This document shows positions 32,700 through 43,574 of a stretch of 64,000 nt of DNA, piece by piece. The stretch lies in the NCBI RefSeq assembly GCF_051020955.1, contig NC_135026.1, positions 6,114,501-6,178,500 on the forward strand, read 5' to 3'. The position numbers were made by a program, and so were the translations under genes. Position 1 is the stretch's first letter. Each line of letters starts with the position of its first letter. Under the pieces are notes generated by a model. That model was not told where the DNA came from. It worked only from the letters and a program-made list of their open reading frames with translations, and searched no databases. Source of the DNA: Megalopta genalis (taxonomy: Eukaryota; Arthropoda; Insecta; Hymenoptera; Halictidae).

Positions 32700-33790
32700 A
32701 ATCGAATAGGCTAGAAACAAAGCGTATGCAACATTGTTCTCGGTGAAATTCAACAACCGGTCTAATTTAATACGGTGAAATAAGTAGAAACGCGTTGGAA
32801 GTGAATTTCAAATTAAAACATTCTATATGCACAATTGTTGCCAGTGAAAATCAATAAGCAGTTAATCAAACACCGTTACTTGAGCTAATAAACTATTGTA
32901 AAAATGTTCCCATGATTAGATTGCATGACAGAGACGCTAATTTATTAGCAATTTTGTGAATTCGGGGCTACAATATTTTTGGTACAAAAAATTACTAAAA
33001 AATATTTAAAGCCAAAAGAGTCCATTTGCAACATTGCTGCTAGCACAATATAGTAAAATAAACGTTTTACAGAGGGGCTAATTTATTAGCAATTTTGTGA
33101 AGTCGGGGCTACAATATTTTTGGTACAAAGAAATTACTAAAAAATATTTAAAGCCAAAAGAGTCATATGCAACATTGTTGCTAGCACAATATAGTGAAAT
33201 AAACGTTTTACAGAGGGGTTAATTTATTAGGAATTTCGTGTATTCGAAGCTACAATATTTTTGGTACAAAGAAATTACTACAAAATATTTCAAGCCAAAA
33301 GAGTCCATATCCAACATTGTTGCTAGCATAATATAGTGAAATAAACGTTTTACAGAGAGGCTAATTTATTAGGAATTTCGTGTATTCGAAGCTACAATAT
33401 TTTTGGTACAAAGAAATTACTACAAAATATTTCAAGCCAAAAGAGTCCATATGCAACATTGTTGCTAGCACAATATAGTGAAATAAACGTTTTACAGAGG
33501 GGCTAATTTATTAGCAATTTTGTGAATTCGGGGCTGCAATATTTTTGGTACAAAGAAATCACTACAAAATATTTCAAGCCAAAAGAGTCCATATGCAACA
33601 TTGTTGCTAGCACAATATAGTGAAATAAACGTTTTACAGCGGGGCTAATTTATTAGCAGTTTTGTGAATTCGGGGCTACAATATTTTTGCTACAAAGAAA
33701 TTACTAAAAAATATTTAAAGCTGAAAGAGACCATATGCAACCTTGTTGCTAACAAAGATTAATAAAGATTTAATCTAACATCCAAGCAAA
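32700..33790. repeat. Tandem array, 142-bp unit, core GCAACATTGTTGC
   Basis: Six good copies with the core near 33028, 33169, 33311, 33453, 33595 and 33736 (spacing 141-142 bp), plus two diverged ones near 32745 and 32828. Units share TAGTGAAATAAACGTTTTAC, GGGGCTAATTTATTAGCA and CTACAATATTTTTGGTAC. The core is a near-palindrome and is the reverse complement of the CAATGTTGCA core at 250-1365 and 14336-15310. Confidence 0.94.
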
Positions 33791-34195
33791 CAATTCATTG
33801 TATTATTAAAATGTTCTCGTGATTAGTTCGCATAACGGAGATTTTATCTCATGAATTAGTCACTCGAATTTTGGGACCGTACCTCGAAGATTTCGAGGTT
33901 AGAACGAGCCTGCGTTTTTCGAGGTTATGTTTCCCGGAAAGTTCGTGGCGCGCGGATCCCCGGCGCAAAAATTCCCCGACGAGAAGATCGATCGATCGCT
34001 TCATGGAACGCGTGTCCCCGATCGAAACTTAACTGCATTCTCCGGCGATGTTCCACGGGACTCGGAAAACTCCGAGTTCTACACGAACGAAATATTTCCG
34101 CCGCAATTCGATCGGAACGTCTCTACTTCGATCTTGGAATCCGGCATTTATCAACCAGTTCCCGGTGGCGTGGCAACTCCGAAGAAACTATACGG
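33791..34195. other. Unique sequence
   Basis: CpG-rich DNA with one + frame of 91 codons (33927-34202) that resembles no family and ends at the array border. Not called as a gene. Confidence 0.5.
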
Positions 34196-36130
34196 ATACT
34201 GAATGATGAATGATAATTATTGGATAAGAGAAGTTGTTTTCTTGACTGGTTCAAGCTTTCAAAATGCTGTGATATCTTTTTTGATGTTATTGGACGATAG
34301 AATAGTTCGTGTTCAAAGATGATTCCAAAATAAAATAATAAATAGATACTTTTTTTTATTATCTCACAGTATCTAAACTCTAAATGGTGGATGGTATCAG
34401 TGGATAAGTGTAGTTGTTTTCCTGATAATCTCAAATTATACAAACACTGATAGATTGTGTTATTGGGTAAGAGATGTTGTTTTCTTGACAATTGCAAACC
34501 ATTCAAACTCTGAATGATGGATGGTATCATTGGATAAAAGAAATTGTATTCTTGTTAATCTCAAACCATTCATATTCTGAATAATGGATGCTGTCATTGG
34601 ATAATAGAAGTTATTTTGTTAACAATCTCAAAGTATCCAAACTCTGAATGATGGGTAATATCATTGAATAAGAGAAACTGTATTCTTGTTAATCTCAAAC
34701 TTTCCAAACTCTGAATGATGGATGGTGTCTTTGGATAAGAGAAGTTATTTTCTTGACAATTGCAAACCATTCAAATTCTGAATGACGGATACTATCATTG
34801 GATAAGAGAAATTGTACTCTTGCTAATCTCAAACCATTCATATTCTGAATAATGTATGGTGTCATTGGATAATAGAAGTTATTTTGTTAACAATCCAAAA
34901 CCATCCAAACTCTGAATGATGGATGATGACATTGAATAAGAGAAATTGTATTCTTGTTAATCACAAACCATTCAAATTCTGAATGACGAATGGTGCCATT
35001 GGATAAGAAACATTGTTTCCTTCATAAATTCAAATCCATCCAAACTCTGAATGATGGATGATGACATTGAATAAGTGAAATTGTTTTCTTGACAATTGCA
35101 AACCATCCAAATTCTGAATCATGAATGGTGTAAATGGATAAGAAACATGGTTTTCTTCGCAAATACAAATCCATCCAAATTCTGAATAATGGATTGTATC
35201 ATTAAATAAGAGAAGTTGTTTCCATGACAATCCAAAACCATCCAAACTCTAAATGATAGATGATATCAATGGATCAGAAAAATTGTTTCCTTGCCAATCT
35301 GAAATCAATCAAACTTTGAATGATGGATGGTATTAGTGGATAAGAAATATTGTTTCTTTTTTGAAAATCTGAAACCATCCAAACTCCGAATGATGGATGG
35401 CATCAAAGGACGAGAAGTTTGTTTTCTTGACAATCTCAAACCATCCAAACTCTGAATAATGGATTGTAACATTAAATAAGCGAAGTTGATTCCTTGACAT
35501 TCCGAAACCATCCAAACTCTGGATGATAGATGATATCAATGGATCAGAAAAATTGTTTCCTTGAGAATCTGAAATCATCCAAACTCTGAATGATGGATGG
35601 TATTAATGGATAAAAATTTTTTTTTTTGAAAATCTGAAACCATCCAAACTCTGAATGATGGATGGCATCAAAGGAAGAGAAGTCTGTTTTCTTGACAATC
35701 TCAAACCATCCAAACTCTGAATAATGGATTGTAACATTAAATAAGCGAAGTTGATTCCTTGACATTCCGAAACCATCCAAACTCTGGATGATAGATGATA
35801 TCAATGGATCAGAAAAATTGTTTCCTTGAGAATCTGAAATCATCCAAACTCTGAATGATGGATGGTATTAATGGATAAAAATTTTTTTTTTTGAAAATCT
35901 GAAACCATCCAAACTCTGAATGATGGATGGCATCAAAGGAAGAGAAGTCTGTTTTCTTGACAATCTCAAACCATCCAAACTCTGAACGATAGATGCTACC
36001 ATTAGATAAGAAAAGTTATTTTCGCGACAATCCCGAACCATCCAAACTCTGAATAATGGATGGCGCCATTAAAAAAGAGAAATTATTTCCTCGACAATCT
36101 CAAACCATCCAAACACTTTATAACAAATAA
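34196..36130. repeat. Tandem array, ~67-bp unit, CCATCCAAACTCTGAATGAT
   Basis: About 28 copies of CCATCCAAACTCTGAATGAT, GGATGGTATCATTGGATAAG and AGAAGTTGTTTTCTTGACAA. Near the right end a four-unit block of 265 bp is duplicated almost perfectly (35441-35705 and 35706-35970), giving identical reverse-strand open frames. Confidence 0.95.
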
Positions 36131-36959
36131 TGTCGCCGAATAACCAAATTTACTGTCTCGACTGCTCCAAATGATCTCCAACCACACTACACCAAACACC
36201 ACCACATCACAGTGATGGTATTTTCAACAGTACATTTTCCAAACGAAATCCAAACATTTCGATCCCGACTTTTGTTTCTGAAACAGTGTCGGAACTGTTG
36301 AGAACCATGGTCCGGAGCACGATCCTAGAGCCGATCGGATAAGACGTGCCTGCGAACAGGTTGTCGGAGGCCCGTTGGCGATCCTGGACACGGGGACAAT
36401 CTTTCATCGATAGGAGAGATAGCGGCGGACGTGCGCGACGACAGCCACCGGTACGCACGCTGTCAATCGGCCCGGAGAGAGATTCCTCCTGGTTTCTTTC
36501 GTGCCGGCGAAAAATCTCGCCGGGACGACTCTTTGTCGACCGTGAATTATTATGACGTTAACGGGAAGCCCCGGCCGTCCACGAGCCGGCTTTCTTGCCC
36601 GTTTCCCCGATTATACGCGTTTCCCTGTTACGCTCGATAATCATCGACACGATTGTTCGAATGTGACCGTCCTTCCAATCGCTCGTCGATCGCGGACGTC
36701 GTTCACGGAGCATCCCGCCGGAACGATAGCATCGGCATCCGACTCGGCGATTTTTCAGAAACGATTTCACGGTGCACGCATCCACGATAAAACGCGTCTC
36801 CCTGGAAAAAAAACTGACCGTTGTTTTTGACGTTCGAGCTTGTCGATTTCTTAGGCGACGTTTGCTGAACTCGATCGCATCGAACGGAAGCGTAATCGTT
36901 GCTCCTCGGGTTCCATCGATTACTGTCATAGACTGTTCAGCGACGATCATAACCTTGAT
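36131..36959. other. GC-rich non-repetitive island
   Basis: CpG-rich DNA with overlapping open frames on both strands (36207-36458 -, 36552-36830 +, 36558-36950 -). None is recognisable. No exon is supported. Confidence 0.5.
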
Positions 36960-38130
36960 CTAAATGACCTAACTTGTACTTGGAAATGATTTTGCAAAGT
37001 TTATATATATATTTATATATCGAGAGCTGCTTCGGAGATTTCTTTAACGTTAGAAATACAGGTTAGGTCTGATTTAGGTTAGGATTAGATCTTAATTAGA
37101 TTTAGGTTAGGTCTTCGTCATTTGTTTCACAAAGTTGGAGATTTAAGACTGACCTAACCTGTACTTGTAAATGAATATGCAATGTTTATAATTTCCAAGA
37201 GGTGTTTTGAAAATGAGAAGAGGTCTTTTTTAGTATAGGATCAGGTCTCAGGTAGATCTAGGTTACGACTGCGACATTTGTTTCAAAAGATTGGAAATTT
37301 AAGGCTGACCTAACCTGTACTTATAAATGAATATGCAAAGTTTAAAGTTTCGAAAATTTTTTCAACGCTCTAAACACAGGTTAGGTCTGCTTTAGGTTGG
37401 GATCAGGTCTTAGTTAGATCCTAGGTTAGGTCTTCGTTATTTGTTTCAAAAAGTTGGAGATGTAACCCTGACCTAACCTGTATTTGTAAATGAATATGCA
37501 ATGTTTATAGTTTCCAAGAGCTCTTCTGAAAATTTCTTTAAATTTGCAAGTACAGGTTAGGTCTGCTTTAGGTTAGGATCAGATCTCAGTTAGATCTTCT
37601 GTTCGTCTCAGTTAGGTCTCCGTCATTTGTTTCAAAAAGTTGGAGATTTAACTCTGACCTAACCTGTACTTGTAAATGAATGTGCAAAATTTCCAGTTTC
37701 CAAGAGCTATTTTGAAGATTTCTTCAACGTTGAAAATACAAATTAGATCTTCTTTAGTTTAGGATCAAGTCTCAGTTAGATCTAGCTTATGTCCTCGTCA
37801 TTTGTCTCACAAAGTTGGAAATTTAAGGCTGACCTAACCTGTACTTATAATTGAGTATGCAAGGTTTAAAGTTTTGAAAATTTCTTCAACACTGTAAATA
37901 CAGGTTAGGGGATCAGATCTCAGTTAGGTCTAAGTTATGTCCTTGTCATTTGTTTCAGAAAGTTGAAGATTTAAGGCTGACCTAACCTCTACTTAAAAAT
38001 AAATATGCAAAATTTAAAGTTCCCAAGAATTATTTTGAAGATTTCTTCGACGTTACAAGTACAGGTTAGGTATTCTTTAGGTTAGGATCAAATCTTAGAT
38101 CAAAGTTAGGTCTTCGTTGTGCGTTTCTAG
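36960..38130. repeat. ~170-bp array with paired ACAGGTTAGGT / ACCTAACCTGT
   Basis: About seven copies. GACCTAACCTGTACTTGTAA or a variant recurs near 36967, 37151, 37305, 37480, 37657, 37830 and 37978. Each unit also carries the opposite word ACAGGTTAGGTCTGCTTTAG, so every unit holds an internal inverted repeat (up to 18 bp: GACCTAACCTGTACTTGT and its complement). TTAGG is the telomeric repeat of many insects, but here the words are spaced and not a telomere run. Confidence 0.92.
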
Positions 38131-38920
38131 GTAAAATTTAGATCGGGTTCTAGGCGACGTCTGTTTCGAATCGGGCGAAGTCGAATCGATCATAACCGAC
38201 GAAGGTTGCAGATAACGCGGGTCCGGATAATAGAGGCTCGCCGATATGGTGAACGCCGGCAAGGATCGACCGCGGGCAGAAAGAGCGGCGGCGGAGAGGA
38301 GGCGGGTAAGAAACCATAATCACGAGCACTTCCGCGAAGCCCTTGTACAGCTGGTCGGTAATGAAAGCAATATCAAAAGGATAACGCGGAGCCTTTTAAA
38401 GCTCCCCGGGCAACCCGCCCATCGATCTAATAATAAGCGGTAGATCTCGATCGGAAGCGGCAGGTATCAAATATGCAGCGCGGAGAGCCTGCCCGCATGG
38501 CGGTGTGCCGGCGATAATCATTGCGAAGGTAGGTTCAAACAAACCGACCCTGAAACACGCTGATCTACAGAGCACACCGTACCGGAACGAGCATATACGA
38601 GAGCTCGGGACCGCGTGGGAGAGTAGAGGCCAGCGGAACGGTTCGCCTTGTGTCGCTTCTTCTTTCGTTTTCTTCCTCTTCCACGGCCGGCTTCCTCGGC
38701 ATCGTTCCGCCTCTATCTGGCATGGGAACGAACCTACCTACCGGCCGACTCGACGGGGATAGCCCTCCTCTGGTTCGCGCGAACCGCGGCCGCAATATAT
38801 TGCCATTTGTTCCGGCCGCTATAAGGCAATATGTTTGTCAGTATCGCGGAATCGAACCCGAACCCTCGAACCCTCGGCCAGAGCGGTAGGATAGACTCTG
38901 GTAGGCTGATCGTCCACCGT
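38131..38920. other. GC-rich non-repetitive island with tRNA-like relic
   Basis: CpG-rich DNA. A + frame begins at 38246 and has a possible donor GCGG|GTAAGA at about 38308, but no acceptor partner or recognisable peptide. At 38848-38880 the - strand has a B-box-like GGTTCGATTCC and an A-box-like TGGCCGAGGG only about a dozen bases apart, far too close for a functional tRNA. Confidence 0.4.
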
Positions 38921-38970
38921 TATTTCTCTTCATCTCTCTCTCGCTCTCTCTCAGCGACACTCTCTCGGGT

Positions 38971-39007
<37 letters not shown>

Positions 39008-39331
39008 TCGGGGACACTATCTCTCTTTCGCTCTCTCTCTCTCTCGGGGACATTTTCACTCTCTCTTTCGCTCTCTCTCTCTCTCTCTCTCGCTCTCTCT
39101 CGGAGTCACTCTCTCTCGCTCTTTCTCTAGGGTCACTCTCTCTCTCTCTCTCTCGCCCTCTCTCTAGGATCACTCTCTCTCGTCCTCTCTCCTTCTCGGG
39201 TCACCCTCTCTCTCTCTCTCTCTCTTACGGGTTTCCTTCTTTCGGGACTTTCTCACTCTCTCGCTCTCTCTCGGGTAACTCTGTCTCTTTCTCTCTCTTT
39301 CTCTCTTACAGGTTTCCTTCTTTCGGGACTT

Positions 39332-39363
<32 letters not shown>

Positions 39364-40405
39364 ACGGGTTTCCTTCTTTCGGGACTTCCTCTCTCTCTCT
39401 CTCCCTCTCTCTCTCCACTCACTCTATCGCTCTCTCTCTCTCTTACGGGTTTCACTCTTTCGGGACTCTCTCTCTCTTTCTCTCTCGGGTCTCTCCCTTG
39501 GACCACTCTCTCTCCCTCTCTCGGGTCTCTCCCTTGGATTACTCTCTCTTTATCTCTTCCTTTCTCACTCTCTTTCTCTCTCTTCCTCTCACTCTCGTTC
39601 TCTTTCTTCCTTTCTCTCCCCTCCTCTTGTTCTCTTTCTCTATTTCTCTCTGTCACTCGGGTCTCCCTCTCTCTCTCGAGTCTCTCTCTCTTTCTTTCCC
39701 TATCTCAGATCTCTCTCTCTTTCTCCCACTTTCTCTTTCTCTCTCAGTCTCCTTCTCTCTCCTTCTTTCTCTCCCTCTTTCTTTATCTCCCTTTCTCTCT
39801 CTCTTTCTCTTTCTTTTTTTCTTTTTCTCTCTCTTTCTCTCTCATTCAGATTTTTCTCTCTCTTTCTCTTTCATTCAAATTTCTCTCTCTCTCTCTTTCT
39901 CTCTCATTCAAATTTCTCTCTCTCTCTCTTTCTCTCTCATTCAAATTTCTCTCTCTCTCTCTCTCTCTTTCTCTTTCTCTTTCATTCAGATTTCTGTATC
40001 TCTCTTTCTCTCTCCATCAGGTCTCTCTCTCTCTCTCTCCCCCCTCCCTTTTTCTCTCTCTATCTTGGGTCTCCCATTTTCTCTGTCTCTCTCGATCAGG
40101 TCTCTCTCTCTCTCTCTCTCTCTTGAGTTTGTCTCTCCCAATCTCGAGTCTCTCACTCGCTCTCTCTCTCTCGGATCTCTCTATCTCAGGTCTCTTTCTC
40201 TCCCTCTCTCCCTCTGCCTATTCATCTCTCCCTCTCTCCTTCTACCTATCTGTCTTTCCCTCTCTCCCACTATCTATTTATCTCCCCTCTCTGTCTCTCT
40301 CCCACTGTCTCTCCTTCTACCTATCTGTCTCCTCTTCCCTCTCACTATCTATTTATCTCCCCCCTTTCTCTCTCTATCTATCTCTCTCACTCTTTCTCTG
40401 TTCGC
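38921..40405. repeat. 1.5-kb CT-rich polypyrimidine tract
   Basis: Almost every + strand base is C or T. (CT)n dominates, with sub-repeats ACGGGTTTCCTTCTTTCGGG (39220-39450), TCTCGGGTCTCTCCCTTGGA (39485-39540) and TCATTCAAATTTCTCTCTC (39840-40000). The 390-codon + frame (39498-40670), rich in Ser/Leu/Phe, and the reverse Glu/Arg-rich frames are composition by-products. The - strand offers many GAGAG words (GAGA-factor core). As RNA on + it would be a long CU-rich tract. Confidence 0.95.
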
Positions 40406-41095
40406 CAGGCGCATATGGTCGCTCGGCTGCCGATACCACCTCACGATATCGGGCCGACGCGATCCGCTCTTTTCGCTCGCTATCGATAAGTCTTGCACGG
40501 GGATTCTTCCACTTCTTCTTCCTCCCCGTCTTAGGCTTGTTATTCATTTGTTGCCCGTAGATCTTCCGCCAATCGGCTACACCGAGTTAAGGCTAACGAT
40601 CCCGGGCCCGGACGCTATCGATGCATCGAACCGGATAGATCCGAGATCGTTACTCAACGGGACGGGATAAATTTCGACGGGGCGAGCTTCGCTTCCCAGG
40701 CGAAACGAAAGCGGACCGGGATAATTAACGCGTCGCGCGACGGTCTTCCTCGACGACGAGGAGAGAACCGAGGTACGGTGTGCGATCGTTTAGATATTTA
40801 TTTGTCGACTTTTTTCTAATACTATTGTTGAATTGTAATTATCCGTAATTGATGGCCAGATCAGGCACGAAAATAGAGAATTTGGGAAGAGGAGGCACGA
40901 TTATCCGAGCATCGCGGCTCATTTTTATAGCTGTGCAAAAAACGGAGTGCGAAGTTCGGATATGTATTCCTGCTTTGCACCATAATTCTACAGTATCTGT
41001 GTCTCTGTAACAGTGAAGAACACGTAAATGTGCTACAGTTTCGACACTGAAATATCCTCCTGAAACTTAACAGATCCAATTTAAAGATCTCCATT
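40406..41095. other. Unique sequence
   Basis: GC-rich to about 40790, AT-rich after. The tail of the CT-derived frame ends at 40670 with no recognisable domain. Nothing else is seen. Confidence 0.5.
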
Positions 41096-42700
41096 TATAC
41101 AAAATTGAAGTTCAAACGTTTGAAGTCCAAAAACTTTACATACAAAAGATTGAGTACTGAAGATGGAAGTCCAAAATATTGGCGGTCAGAGATTGAAGTC
41201 CAGAAAACTGAAGTCTATGTATTGAAGTCCAAAATGCTGAAGTGGAGAGGCTGATGACCAGAAGACTGGAGTCCACAGACTGATGTCCAGAAGACAGGAG
41301 TCGATATATTGAAGTCCAAAGAGTCAAATCCAGAAGACTGGAAAACCAAAGACGGGAAACCAAAATTCTAAAGTTCCAAGTCATTATGTCCAAAAGACTG
41401 AAGTCTAGAAACTTCACCGCAAAATATCTATAGTTCTACCTTTTATAGATCCAGGTTACTGATGTTTATAGACTTGATGTCTAAAAGACTGAAATCCAAA
41501 CTCTCCATATCCAAAAAAACTGAGGTCCAAAGCTAGATGACCAGAGTACTGGAGTACAAAGATTGAAGTCCAAAGACGAGAGTCCAAAAGATTTAAGTCC
41601 GAAGTCTCCATATCCAAAACGCTGAAGTCCAGCAGACTGCAGCTCAAAGTTTGAAGTTCAAAAGATGGGAGTCCAGAAATCTGAAATCCCAAGTCTTTAT
41701 GACCAAAACACTGAAGTGTAAAAACTTAAGTCCAAAAATTGAAGTCCAAAAGACGTGAGTCCAAAAAACTGAAGTCCCAAGTAATTATATCCAAAACACC
41801 GAAGTTCAAAAATTGAAGTCTAAAAGACTGAACTCACAAGTACAAAACACTGAAGTTTAGAAGATTGGAGTCCAGAATACTGGAGTCCAAAGATTGAAAT
41901 CCAAAAGAAGGAGGTCCAAAAAACTGAAGTCCCAAGTAATTATATCCAAAACACTGGAGTCCAAAATTTGAAGTTCCAAAACCGGGAGTCCAAAATATTG
42001 AAGTCGCAAGTCTTTATATCCAAAACACTGAAGTCCAAAGTCTGAAGCCTATAACACTGAAGTCCAGAAGATTGAAGTCCAGAAGACTGAAGTTTAAAAT
42101 CTGACGTCCAAAAGATTGACATTCAAAGATTAGTGTCCAGACGACTGGAGTACAAAAATTGAAATCCAAAAGAAGGGAGTCCAAAGAACTGAAGTCCAAA
42201 GATGAGAGTCCAAAGACTGGAGTCCAAAGATGAGAGTCCAAAGATGAGAGTCCAAAGATGAGAGTCCAAAGATGAGAGTCCAAAGATGAGAGTCCAAAGA
42301 TGAGAGTCCAAAGATGAGAGTCCAAAGATGAGAGTCCAAAAATGAGAGTCCAAAGATGAGAGTCCAAAGATGAGAGTCCAAAGACTGGAGTCCAAAGATT
42401 GAAGTTCCAAAACCGGGAGTCCAAAAGACTCAAGTTCCAAGTCTTTATATCCAAAACACTGAAGTCCAAAAAACTGCACTCTCAAGTCCAAAACACTGAA
42501 GTCCAGTAGACTGGAGTCCAAAAATTGTAGTTCGAAAAGCCTCGATCCAAAAAACTGAAGTACCAAGTCCTTACTTCCAAAACACTGAAGTCCAAAGTCC
42601 GAAGCCTAGAAGACCTGATTCCAAAGACAAAAATCCAGAAAACTCAACTGCAAAAGCCCGAATCCACGAAACAACATACCAAAAAATTGAAGTGCGAAGG
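41096..42700. repeat. AGTCCAAAAGACTGAAGTCC array with a 14-bp homogeneous core
   Basis: Degenerate words GAGTCCAAAAGACTGAAG and AAGTCCAAAGATTG. In the middle a 14-bp unit (GATGAGAGTCCAAA) is repeated about 11 times almost without change (42231-42384). The family is the reverse complement of the 9186-10700 sub-array. Confidence 0.93.
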
Positions 42701-43574
42701 CTTCGCCTCGAAAACCCACGATCCTCGTTGTCCTTCTGGAGATAGTCGATGGTTGAACGACCGATAGGTTCCGCGAGGCATCGATGTAGCATCGGTTGCC
42801 CGGAACGAGCCTAACCTACCCCAATTCACACGGGGAAGGAAACGGAGAAAAGAGGAATGGAGGTAGCTCGTTGGAAGGATATCGGTGCAGCATAGACGGC
42901 CGACAGGATTTATGGAGGGCAGATGGTGCGGCTACTGAAGTAGCCGATCGTAGGGAAGCCTCGAGCCGATCGCCGTGGACGGTACGCGAGCAAAAGGGTT
43001 GCGGGAGGGGGGGAGATGAGTGAGCGAGAGAGAAGAAGTGAATGTAGGAGAGAGGGACAGAGTGAGCGAGAAGGGGAGGAGGGGGAGGGAGGGAGACGAC
43101 CGGTGGGCACGAAGATGTTATCTCTCCGCTGGGGCGGAACATCGAGGGTGGTGGCTCAGCGCGGTAGTTTATACTTACTCGCACTTACTTTACTAGCTGC
43201 TAGCCGTACGAGATACGACGATACCATCTGACGTACGAGCCCCGGCCGCGTTATAAAGACGTGACGATGCGCGATAACGAGGCATAAGAAACGACGGATT
43301 ATTAATTTCGCGTTGCTGCCGCGCTAGCGACGATAACCAGCCGTTCTACCCTGCAACGAACTCCAACAGCTGACTCGCCGTGTCGGTCTGCCTGGTGGCG
43401 AATATGGGATTGGAGCTGTCGTCGAGGTTCGTGGGTGAGTACCACACTGTTCCGGCGATTTTTGTTGTTACTTGTTTCGCTGTCTTCGGAGTGCGTTTAT
43501 TTTTATCTTAAAGAAGCGGATGTTTTGAGGAATAAAGGTTGTTAGGAAATGATGAAGTAATAAATGGAACGGTA
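42701..43574. other. GC-rich island with promoter-like signals
   Basis: CpG-rich DNA with a purine-rich stretch (43000-43100, GGGAGG and GAGAGAG runs). Open frames on both strands are unrecognised. It contains the TATA/first-exon candidate at 43252-43440. Confidence 0.45.
43252..43440 (+). promoter_or_regulatory. Candidate TATA promoter and short first exon
   Basis: TATAAAG at 43252-43258 is followed about 150 bp downstream by ATG at 43404 in a tolerable context and by a donor GTGG|GTGAGT with GT at 43435. The frame would encode only MGLELSSRFVG before the intron, so no product can be named. Everything after the donor is repeat DNA, so any second exon lies outside the window or further right. 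The signals are individually weak; the spacing and same-strand placement relative to the recursive splice site make it worth listing. Confidence 0.22.

Noticed and set aside
38100..38130. Second possible recursive splice site, TTTCTAG|GTAAAA
   Set aside because: The pyrimidine tract is interrupted, the donor is weak (GTAAAA) and no branch-point word is evident; it also lies at the edge of a tandem array.
36960..38130. Interstitial telomere interpretation of the TTAGG-like words
   Set aside because: The words are spaced within ~170-bp units and occur in both orientations; there is no run of consecutive TTAGG repeats.
39498..40670. 390-codon + strand open frame rich in Ser, Leu and Phe
   Set aside because: It is the direct translation of the CT-rich tract; stops are impossible in pure (CT)n. 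Its GC-rich tail has no recognisable domain.
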